DNA of 51,133 bases, taken from Clostridia bacterium. Lineage in GTDB: Bacteria; Bacillota; Clostridia; Oscillospirales; Acutalibacteraceae. The stretch spans positions 1-51,133 of the forward strand of contig JAFTLT010000015.1 in assembly GCA_017452785.1 (NCBI GenBank), written 5' to 3'. Within the stretch, counting starts at the first letter, position 1, and every line of letters starts with the position of its first letter. This document shows, in pieces, positions 1-5,833 of this stretch. The notes beneath the pieces are model-generated. The model saw only the letters and a list, made by a program, of their open reading frames with translations, did not search any database and was not told the origin of the DNA. Position numbers and translations under genes: made by a program.

Positions 1-29
1 CCATTTGCTCATCTCATAGAAAAGTAAAA

Positions 30-130
30 GCAACACCTGCAGTTGGTGTCGCTTAGATGTGCCTTCAGGCACCGCTGGTATTGTTTACCCTTATAGGGTT
101 ATTATCCAAACCACGTCCTTTCGGGCGTGG
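30..130. repeat. Cluster of short hairpins at the 3' end of the XRE gene
   Basis: Several small palindromes sit side by side: GCAACACC/GGTGTCGC (30-37/45-52), GTGCC/GGCAC with loop TTCA (59-63/68-72), ACCC/GGGT near 88-99, and CCACGTCC/GGGCGTGG with loop TTTC (111-118/123-130). The stop codon of the XRE gene lies in the loop of the second hairpin. The style (5-8 bp stems, 3-4 nt loops) resembles the arrays at 32.5 and 33.4 kb. The last ~25 residues of the XRE protein therefore appear to be translated from repeat DNA. Confidence 0.55.
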
Positions 131-364
131 TTGGTGATTATTTTCTGTTGCAGGATAGGGTTCTTTAACGGTTGTTCGGTCCATTAGGTAGTCAACGCTG
201 ACACCGTAAAAATCGGCAAGTTTAATCAGAACTTGGTCAGTAAAAGCAATTATTCCTGTTTCGTATTGTGAATAAGTGTTTTGTGAAACACCTAAATATT
301 CTGCAAGCTCTCGCTGTTTTAGGTCTTTATCTTCGCGCAAAGCTCGAATATTCTTAAATATCAT
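65..364 (-). CDS. XRE-family helix-turn-helix repressor
   Basis: A small Cro/CI-type DNA-binding protein of about 99 residues. The HTH spans roughly residues 5-60, with the typical LAEYLGVSQNTYSQYETG recognition segment followed by LADFYGVSVDYLM. I place the start at the ATG at 364 rather than the upstream GTG at 373, because GGTGAT lies at the right distance and the divergent gene uses the same GGTGAT-TTT-ATG context. The tail (PRPKGRGLDN and beyond) is encoded by hairpin-forming repeat DNA and is probably not part of the ancestral domain. It is divergent from the gene at 451 across an intergenic region with two palindromes, so it probably represses its own and the neighbouring promoter. It could be a prophage or mobile-element remnant. 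Confidence 0.85.
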   Translation of the reverse strand: MIFKNIRALREDKDLKQRELAEYLGVSQNTYSQYETGIIAFTDQVLIKLADFYGVSVDYLMDRTTVKEPYPATENNHQPRPKGRGLDNNPIRVNNTSGA

Positions 365-388
365 AAATATCACCGAAAATATTATATG

Positions 389-435
389 ATATCTTTAAAA
401 CAGATATTGACTTTTATCTGAAATACAGATATAAT
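389..435 (+). promoter_or_regulatory. Promoter with two overlapping operator palindromes
   Basis: TTGACT (407-412) and TATAAT (430-435) are separated by exactly 17 bp and drive the gene at 451. Two inverted repeats overlap the boxes: ATATCT-N7-AGATAT (389-407) covers the -35 edge, and TATCTG-N5-CAGATA (415-431) runs through the spacer into the -10. On the minus strand a TATAAT at 381-386 could serve the XRE gene. This is the layout expected for an autoregulated XRE repressor switch. The operator role is inferred. Confidence 0.7.
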
Positions 436-450
436 TTTTATGGTGATTTT

Positions 451-729
451 ATGACTAATGATTATGAGAATAGCAATGAAGAAACGAAACAAATGGTTAA
501 AGGATTATATGGAAGCGAATTTGATAAAAATAGAGCGTGTGCTTTTTGCCGTCATCATCATAAGTATCTTACTGTAAAGCAAGTAAGACAACACGACTGC
601 CTCGGCAAACAGTGTTGGTATTTGCATAAAAATGAAAACCATGATTGGTGGCGACAGAGAGAAGTTATCAAGCAAAGAAGAAGAGAAAAAAGACAGCAAT
701 TGATAACTAATGATAATTATAAGGTATAA
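451..729 (+). CDS. Small Cys/His-rich putative zinc-binding protein
   Basis: 92 residues, no family name recognised. The centre holds CAFCRHHHKYLT, then HDCLGKQCWYLHKNENHDWW, so four Cys with nearby His suggest a zinc knuckle or ribbon (residues ~30-60). The C-terminal third is strongly basic (KQRRREKRQQ), consistent with nucleic-acid binding. It starts with GGTGAT just before ATG and is driven by the operator-covered promoter upstream. It is followed after 11 bp by the next gene, so the two are probably co-transcribed. Proteins of this look occur in mobile elements of Clostridia (recollection, not verified). Function unknown. Confidence 0.7.
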   Translation: MTNDYENSNEETKQMVKGLYGSEFDKNRACAFCRHHHKYLTVKQVRQHDCLGKQCWYLHKNENHDWWRQREVIKQRRREKRQQLITNDNYKV

Positions 730-740
730 GGGGGAATTTT

Positions 741-1364
741 ATGTTAGCGTGCATGGATGGATCTATGGGTTGCAGACAGGATTATTTTTTCGAGTTTAAG
801 GGTGAAAAATACCGCGTACATTCGGTTGTAAGATTAACAGAAGAGGCTCGAAGATATTTGGGTGCATGGAGACATGAAGTGGTTTTGACAGAAGTATATA
901 CAGATGAACGAAGAAATTTAACTCTTTACAGATATGAATTTAAAAGTATAGCATATAATGTCGGCATTATAAACAAAAGCACCGATAGGTTACCCGACGA
1001 AATGATTGAGGAAGTTGTAATGCCTGCGAGTGCAGATTATGCCTCAAGAGAAATTTTAGGCACATCATCGTCTGTATATCAAACCGAAACGGCTACCAAA
1101 CATAGTAAAAAAGACTGGGAAATTCCTGAGCTAAGAAAAGCGTGGATTATTTTTATTTTAGTGTTTATTGGAGTATCTATTTTTGCTGATTGGTATATTC
1201 AATTAATTCTTAGATTTTTAGCAAGTCTATATTTCTGGAATTATAGAAAGGCATATGTTGATGCGTATACAACCTATACCCACGATGAAGATAATGAAAT
1301 GTTTAAAGCAAAATATAGTGCATTATATGGAATAAAATTCAACGAAGAGGATAAAGAAGATTAA
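741..1364 (+). CDS. Hypothetical membrane-anchored protein
   Basis: 207 residues, unrecognised. The first ~125 residues are soluble and mixed alpha/beta. A hydrophobic stretch (roughly residues 132-168, AWIIFILVFIGVSIF onward) could form one or two membrane helices with aromatic/Arg flanks. The tail is acidic and charged. A strong GGGGG ribosome binding site precedes the ATG. It lies directly downstream of the small Cys-rich gene in the same putative operon under the XRE operator. Codon use is AT-rich compared with the murD region, in keeping with an accessory module. No function is assigned. Confidence 0.65.
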   Translation: MLACMDGSMGCRQDYFFEFKGEKYRVHSVVRLTEEARRYLGAWRHEVVLTEVYTDERRNLTLYRYEFKSIAYNVGIINKSTDRLPDEMIEEVVMPASADYASREILGTSSSVYQTETATKHSKKDWEIPELRKAWIIFILVFIGVSIFADWYIQLILRFLASLYFWNYRKAYVDAYTTYTHDEDNEMFKAKYSALYGIKFNEEDKED

Positions 1365-1376
1365 ACATCACTATCA

Positions 1377-1404
1377 AACGGCGGGAAAAAAACTGCCGTT
1401 TTGT
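1377..1404 (+). terminator. Intrinsic terminator after the accessory operon
   Basis: AACGGC...GCCGTT stem around an A-rich loop, followed by TTTTG, 12 bp after the stop codon of the gene ending at 1364. Confidence 0.55.
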
Positions 1405-1406
1405 CT

Positions 1407-1425
1407 TTGGTACGACGCGTACCAA
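1407..1425. repeat. Palindrome TTGGTAC-GACGC-GTACCAA
   Basis: Perfect 7-bp inverted repeat with a 5-nt centre between two terminator-like hairpins. It is at the boundary between the accessory module and murD. Possible protein-binding or attachment site, but nothing further supports that. Confidence 0.35.
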
Positions 1426-1440
1426 CAACATAAACCAAAA

Positions 1441-1471
1441 AGACAGCCTGACTTTTTACATCAGACTGTCT
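1441..1471. terminator. Bidirectional terminator-like hairpin
   Basis: AGACAG-C-CTGA pairs with TCAG-A-CTGTCT around a 9-nt loop (one C.A mismatch), with T/A-rich flanks on both sides. It separates the convergent accessory operon and murD. Confidence 0.5.
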
Positions 1472-1483
1472 TAATTTATTTCA

Positions 1484-1504
1484 TTTGTCCTCGCCGGACG
1501 GGCA
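1484..1504 (-). repeat. Dispersed repeat (TGTCC-GGCGA-GGACA family), copy 1
   Basis: The reverse complement reads TGCCCGTCCGGCGAGGACAA. The core GTCCGGCGAGGACAAA also occurs at 12769-12789 and, with compensating changes, at 40078-40098. All three are intergenic. A perfect hairpin AATACTTTTCTT/AAGAAAAGTATT (1504-1529) adjoins it. Confidence 0.6.
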
Positions 1505-1552
1505 ATACTTTTCTTGTAAGAAAAGTATTCAAAAGAACTTTACTGCTTATTC

Positions 1553-2899
1553 TTATAATTTTCTCACGAGTTTCTTGAACATCTCGCCTCTTTCCTGATA
1601 GCATTTAAACATGCCCCATGAGGCACAGGCAGGGGAGAGCAAGCAGCAGTCGCCTTCTTTGGCAGCTTCTGCGCAGATTGCCACAGCTTCTTCGAGGCTT
1701 TCGGCAAAGCAGTAGTCGGTGAAGCCGATTGTGTCGCAGGCACTTGCGATTTTCTCTTTGGTCTGACCGATAAGCACTAACTTGCGCACCTTGCCTGGGA
1801 AGTGGCTGACCCACTCACTGAAGTCAGCGTTTTTGTCATAGCCGCCACCGATAAGCACTGTGGTGCTGGGCATAGCATCGATAGCTTTGATAGCTGCGTC
1901 GGTGTTGGTGCCCTTGGAGTCGTTGTAATACTTCACGCCATTTTTTGTGGCAACATACTCGATTCGGTGCTCAACGGCAGTGAAACGCCTGATTGCGGCC
2001 TTGATTGTCTCTTCAGGTACCCCGAAGCTTTTGGTCATTGCTGCAGCAGCCATGATATTTTCATAGTTGTGAAGTCCCACAAGATTTGTTTCGTCAACAT
2101 TGATAAATGGAGTGGCATTGCCGTTTTCAGCTTCATAAATGGTGCCGTCTTTATAGTACCAACCGTCTGTGAGCTCTCTGAGCGATGAAAAGTAAACAGC
2201 CTTGCACTTAAGCTCCTTGCCGAATTCTTTCAGAAGGGGATCCTCGTAATTGAGCACGCAGAAGTCATTTTCATCCTGATTTTTGGCAATGCTCTTTTTG
2301 ATGTCGGCATAATTTTCCATAGTTTTGTGGCGGTCAAGGTGATCAGGGGTAATATTAAGAATTGCGCTGACCTTCGGCTTGAAGGTAATCATAGTTTCAA
2401 GCTGAAAAGAGCTTATCTCAGCCACCGTGGCTCCGCCCTCTTTGGAAGTCAGAGCTAGGCCTGTGTAAGGGATTTCAATGTTGCCCACAAGCAGGGTGTT
2501 TTCATTGTGTGAGCGCACAATTTCGTGCACAAGTGAAGTGGTCGTGGTCTTGCCGTTAGTGCCTGTTATGGCAATAATCTTGCCCTTATCATAAAGGTAA
2601 GCAAGCTCGATTTCGCTATAAACGGGAATATTTTTTTCTTTAACTGCTACCATTACAGGGGTGTCAAGTGGTACGCCGGGGGAAACAACGCAGATGTCAA
2701 TGCCATCGAAGCCGCCCTCTTTTACTTCACCGCAGATAAAGGGTATATCTTTATCTGTACCGATAAGTTTTTTTGTTTTTTCAGTGTCGAGGTCTTTGTT
2801 TGCGTCATATATTATGAAGTCCTTGCCGAGCTGCAAAAGCATTTGTGCGGCGGCTATACCGCTTCTGCCTGCACCGACTATGAGATATTTTTCGCTCAT
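1553..2899 (-). CDS. murD: UDP-N-acetylmuramoyl-L-alanine--D-glutamate ligase
   Basis: Cytoplasmic Mur ligase that adds D-glutamate to UDP-MurNAc-L-Ala in peptidoglycan precursor synthesis, using ATP. The start is taken at the ATG at 2899 (MSEKYLIVGAG), preceded by GGAGG with 7 bp spacing; the longer reading adds 12 residues with no support. This gives 448 residues, normal for MurD. Visible features: N-terminal Rossmann-like GAGRSG (10-15), P-loop GTNGKTT (113-119), the central NITPDHLDRH segment, and the C-terminal HRIE...YNDSKGTNTDA block with KG(T)N typical of MurD. It stands alone, with its own TTGATT-N17-TATAAT promoter, rather than in a dcw cluster. The identification is firm. Confidence 0.97.
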   Translation of the reverse strand: MSEKYLIVGAGRSGIAAAQMLLQLGKDFIIYDANKDLDTEKTKKLIGTDKDIPFICGEVKEGGFDGIDICVVSPGVPLDTPVMVAVKEKNIPVYSEIELAYLYDKGKIIAITGTNGKTTTTSLVHEIVRSHNENTLLVGNIEIPYTGLALTSKEGGATVAEISSFQLETMITFKPKVSAILNITPDHLDRHKTMENYADIKKSIAKNQDENDFCVLNYEDPLLKEFGKELKCKAVYFSSLRELTDGWYYKDGTIYEAENGNATPFINVDETNLVGLHNYENIMAAAAMTKSFGVPEETIKAAIRRFTAVEHRIEYVATKNGVKYYNDSKGTNTDAAIKAIDAMPSTTVLIGGGYDKNADFSEWVSHFPGKVRKLVLIGQTKEKIASACDTIGFTDYCFAESLEEAVAICAEAAKEGDCCLLSPACASWGMFKCYQERGEMFKKLVRKL

Positions 2900-2944
2900 A
2901 ATGTAGCCTCCGTTGATTGTAGAGATATTTTTCATTTACATTAT

Positions 2945-2973
2945 ATTATAACACTGTAATTTTGTTAAATCAA
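2945..2973 (-). promoter_or_regulatory. murD promoter
   Basis: On the minus strand TTGATT (2973-2968) and TATAAT (2950-2945) are 17 bp apart, about 45 bp upstream of the murD start. Confidence 0.65.
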
Positions 2974-2993
2974 TAAAAATGGCAATTTAGCGC

Positions 2994-3031
2994 AAAAAAA
3001 GAGGAAACCGAAGATAGGTTCCTCTTTTTTT
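2994..3031 (-). terminator. Terminator of the Fn3 protein gene
   Basis: AAGAGGAA-type stem pairing with TTCCTCTT around GGTTTCCGAAGATAGG-like loop sequence. T runs lie on both sides, so it can act in either direction. It starts 4 bp after the minus-strand gene ending at 3035. Confidence 0.75.
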
Positions 3032-3034
3032 ATA

Positions 3035-4213
3035 TCAGGTATCTCTTATATCTGCACAGCAGGTGAAAAATCTGCCGGAAAAAATCCATCTGTCATTTTT
3101 TCTTATTATTGTGTAGGTGTAGCTTTCAGGTAATCCCTCACTTTTGACGTTGTCATAATAAACGGGATAAAGAATATACTGAAATTTATTGGCATTAATC
3201 TTTTTGATTTTGTCAGTGTAATACTTTGTTACGGTATCCGTGTCGCTTCTGCCGCCTTCAGCATAATAATAAAGTTTTCCGTAAAGCTTTCCGTCAAGCT
3301 CCACATAGAGATAAAGCTCATTTTCATAGACACTGCCGTCAAAATATTTGCCAAGCAGATTTATAAGGTCGTTCTTTTCTTTTATGCTGTCATGCTCAAC
3401 TGCTGCAAACTGGCAGGGCATTCCGTAAAACTCGTGGGTGACGGTGTGGTTATATGAAATATAGTTGCAGGAGTAAACCCAATCCATATAAACATCTAGA
3501 GCCTCTTTATAAAGACCTCTTGCCTTTGCCACAGTCAAAGGCGCCACAGCAGTTGTTACTTTCAGCTTTGAGGAATATTTGCCGTAATAGTTTTTGCTTT
3601 TGACCGTTTTATATGCTCTGACAGCAAAGGTATAGTCCGTTTCGGCTGTCAGCTTTTTAACTGTGTAGGAATTGGTTGAAGATGTTCCAATCTTGGTATA
3701 TTTTTCAGTTTTGCTGTTGTAGGAATAAATAACATATTTGGCATCGGTTATTTTGGTCCACTTAAGCTTTATGCTGGTTGCATCAATTGTGGAAGTCTTA
3801 AGGTTTTTCACCTGAGTCGGAGTGGCACTGAGAGTTTTTGCTTTGACATTTTTTGACACAGTGCCGTAATAGCGCTTGCCTGAGACAGTGTTATATGCCT
3901 GCACTGCATAATAATAGGTGGTGGCTGCATTAAGATTTTTCACTGTATATGTGGTGGAGGAAACATTTGCCACAACTCTGTATTTATCCGTTGAGGGATT
4001 GTAGAAGAAAACTGCGTAATCGGCAGAGCCCGAAACTTTTTTCCAACTGAGCTTTATATATGTTGTGCCGGCGGTGGCTTTCAGATTTTTTACCTGCCCC
4101 GGCTTGTTTGATGCAGCCTGAGCCATATTAGGGCAGGCAAGAGAAAAAGCAGAGAAAAGAACGAGCAGTGAAAAAATCAATGCAAGAGTACGCCTGAAAT
4201 AAGCGGAAACCAT
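3035..4213 (-). CDS. Exported protein with two fibronectin type III domains
   Basis: 392 residues. An N-terminal signal peptide (hydrophobic residues ~9-28, then AQAA) is followed by two Fn3 modules (about 40-125 and 135-220), each with the KNLK...IKLSWKKVSG and TTYYYAVQAY-type signatures. The C-terminal ~165 residues form a separate unrecognised domain with three Cys (SCNY, MPCQF, TCC), ending FTCCADIRDT. The Fn3 modules closely resemble those in the giant LRR proteins at 24.5-32.1 kb, so these exported proteins share a module pool. A clean AAAGGAGG site and a consensus promoter (TTGACA-N17-TAAAAT) support independent expression. Probably extracellular; ligand unknown. Confidence 0.8.
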   Translation of the reverse strand: MVSAYFRRTLALIFSLLVLFSAFSLACPNMAQAASNKPGQVKNLKATAGTTYIKLSWKKVSGSADYAVFFYNPSTDKYRVVANVSSTTYTVKNLNAATTYYYAVQAYNTVSGKRYYGTVSKNVKAKTLSATPTQVKNLKTSTIDATSIKLKWTKITDAKYVIYSYNSKTEKYTKIGTSSTNSYTVKKLTAETDYTFAVRAYKTVKSKNYYGKYSSKLKVTTAVAPLTVAKARGLYKEALDVYMDWVYSCNYISYNHTVTHEFYGMPCQFAAVEHDSIKEKNDLINLLGKYFDGSVYENELYLYVELDGKLYGKLYYYAEGGRSDTDTVTKYYTDKIKKINANKFQYILYPVYYDNVKSEGLPESYTYTIIRKNDRWIFSGRFFTCCADIRDT

Positions 4214-4252
4214 CTGAAAACCTCCTTTCGGTGAAAACCATATTCTATACTA

Positions 4253-4281
4253 ATTTTATCCATAAGACAAAATATTGTCAA
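4253..4281 (-). promoter_or_regulatory. Promoter of the Fn3 protein gene
   Basis: Minus-strand TTGACA (4281-4276) and TAAAAT (4258-4253) with a 17-bp spacer. Confidence 0.7.
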
Positions 4282-4382
4282 TAGTTTGTCTTGTTTGCAA
4301 GGTTATTATAACACCCTTATGTCAAAACTATGTGAAATTTCGGGCATATTTTGTACTTTTTTTCACATAAATCAAATATTTA

Positions 4383-4411
4383 TTGTAAAAATATGAATTT
4401 GGTGCTATAAT
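4383..4411 (+). promoter_or_regulatory. Promoter of the GT2-like gene
   Basis: TTGTAA (4383-4388), 17 bp, TATAAT (4406-4411), with a TG one base before the -10 (GGTGCTATAAT). A single TTCACA (4362-4367) lies upstream, but the paired 11-bp repeat seen at the LRR genes is absent here. Confidence 0.65.
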
Positions 4412-4443
4412 AGCTGAGTAAATTTCAGCTTGGAGGTGAAGGG

Positions 4444-5145
4444 ATGATATCTGTTGTAATAGCTGTTTATAAAGGCAGCAAGCATATTGAAGAGCAGATA
4501 ATGTCTATTTTGCCTCAGCTTAAAAATGAGGATGAAATAATAGTCAGTGATGACAGACCCGGCGGCATAACAGAGAGAATTGTCAAACGAATAGCTGCCG
4601 AAGACAGCAGGGTTATATGGGTCGAGGGCAAAAATAAAGGCAGTGTTGCCAATATAGTCAATGCACTTCGTCACTGCAAGGGTGAGATAATATATTTTGC
4701 ACAGCACAAGGATGTGTGGCTGCCCGACAAGGTCAAAAGAGTTAATGAAGCCTTCAGCGAAGGTGCAGATTTAGTGCTGCACAATGCATATATAACAGAT
4801 GAGCTTCTTAATATAACCGAATATTCTTTATTCGAGAAGATCTCAGCAAAAAGGGGAGTGCTCGGTAACATAGGCAAAAATTCATACTACATTCCCTGCA
4901 TTGCCATAAGAAGAAAAATGCTGAAAAAAATAATGCCCATTCCGAGAAATGTGCCTGATGTGGGTCAGTGGATTGGTCTTATTTGTGAAATTTACGGCAA
5001 GGTGAAGCTTGTTGATATTCCTCTTATTTATTGCCGTGTGAGCAGTAAGAATAAACTTAGCTTTGAAAGAGAGCTCAAGACCGATGCAAAAGGTGCAGGC
5101 ACACTTATAAAAAAACTTTATAAAAGAGTGTTTTTCGGCAACTGA
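4444..5145 (+). CDS. Family 2 glycosyltransferase-like protein with degenerate DXD
   Basis: 233 residues with a GT-A fold start (MISVVIAVYKGSKHIEEQI) typical of family 2 transferases that act on nucleotide sugars at the cytoplasmic face, for example in polysaccharide assembly. The nucleotide-binding aspartates are partly kept (IIVSDDRPGG). However, the usual metal-binding segment (FLSDQDDVW in relatives) reads YFAQHKDVWLPDKV, so both Asp of the DQD are replaced by Gln and Lys. A C-terminal WIGLICEIYGKVKLVDIPLIYCR segment fits the acceptor region. It may have lost catalytic activity or use metal-independent chemistry. It stands alone between its own promoter and a strong terminator. Start chosen by GGAGG 7 bp upstream. 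Confidence 0.8.
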   Translation: MISVVIAVYKGSKHIEEQIMSILPQLKNEDEIIVSDDRPGGITERIVKRIAAEDSRVIWVEGKNKGSVANIVNALRHCKGEIIYFAQHKDVWLPDKVKRVNEAFSEGADLVLHNAYITDELLNITEYSLFEKISAKRGVLGNIGKNSYYIPCIAIRRKMLKKIMPIPRNVPDVGQWIGLICEIYGKVKLVDIPLIYCRVSSKNKLSFERELKTDAKGAGTLIKKLYKRVFFGN

Positions 5146-5159
5146 GCAAGAAATAAAAG

Positions 5160-5197
5160 AAACGGTGCAACCCAAATTCAGGGATGCACCGTTTTTC
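5160..5197 (+). terminator. Intrinsic terminator
   Basis: AACGGTGCA (5161-5169) pairs perfectly with TGCACCGTT (5185-5192 region), followed by TTTTT. It lies between convergent genes. Confidence 0.85.
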
Positions 5198-5204
5198 TGT
5201 GTTT

Positions 5205-5816
5205 TTACATTGTGGCAAGCAGGTTGTCAACTATAGCCTTCCAGTCTTCAAGACTGCGTGAGCCGATATAGCTTTCGCCTACCTGATTTCCGTTTTCGTC
5301 AACGAAAATAGTTTCGGGCACTGAATAGACATTTTCTAGCTTGATGTCAATAAGTGAAAAGCTGGGCAGCAGGTTAACATAGGTTACCCCTGTCATCTCA
5401 ATAACATCGAGAGCCTTGTTTATAAGGGCTGTGTCATAGCAGAATTCGCCGTCATAGTCAACGTCGGAAATCATGCCGATAATCTGGAAGTCCTTTTCAG
5501 CATATTCCTTGCTGAGAATTTCAAGGTCGGGCATTTCGTTTATGCAGGGTCTGCAGAAGGTTGCCCAGATGTTGACCATTGTCAGCTTTTTGCCTTCCCA
5601 TATACTCTGGTCATATTTTTTGCCTGCAAGGTCGATTGCCGAAAACTCTTTATAGGAGTTGCTTTCATAGGTTTTCTCAGGGTCGTCAGGCACACGCAGC
5701 TTGCCGTCCTCGGCAAGGGTTGTTTCTGTGTCGTCATTTGTACCGCCGCCTGAGCAGGCTGTGAAACAGCCGAGTACCACAAAGGCTGCTAAAAGTATAG
5801 CAATAAATTTTTTCAT
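5205..5816 (-). CDS. TlpA/ResA-like thioredoxin-fold lipoprotein
   Basis: 203 residues. A lipoprotein signal ends in the lipobox FTAC with the modified Cys at 21, followed by a Gly/acidic linker. The redoxin domain starts near residue 58 and carries the active-site WATFCRPC (Cys88 and Cys91), then a thioredoxin-like C-terminal half (PETIFVDENG). It should act on the outer face of the membrane as a thiol-disulfide reductant or exchange protein; its partner is unknown. No CcdA-like electron donor is adjacent. The gene lies 17 bp after the GH3 gene on the same strand and may be read through from it. Family assignment firm, role inferred. Confidence 0.88.
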   Translation of the reverse strand: MKKFIAILLAAFVVLGCFTACSGGGTNDDTETTLAEDGKLRVPDDPEKTYESNSYKEFSAIDLAGKKYDQSIWEGKKLTMVNIWATFCRPCINEMPDLEILSKEYAEKDFQIIGMISDVDYDGEFCYDTALINKALDVIEMTGVTYVNLLPSFSLIDIKLENVYSVPETIFVDENGNQVGESYIGSRSLEDWKAIVDNLLATM

Positions 5817-5833
5817 AAGTTGTCACCTCAGAA

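Noticed and set aside
1-1375. Complete prophage or integrative element
   Set aside because: Only an XRE gene and two orphan genes are present; no integrase, relaxase or structural gene is in the window.
1802-2188. Plus-strand reading frame opposite murD
   Set aside because: Shadow frame of murD with no ribosome binding site; codon pattern follows the murD frame.
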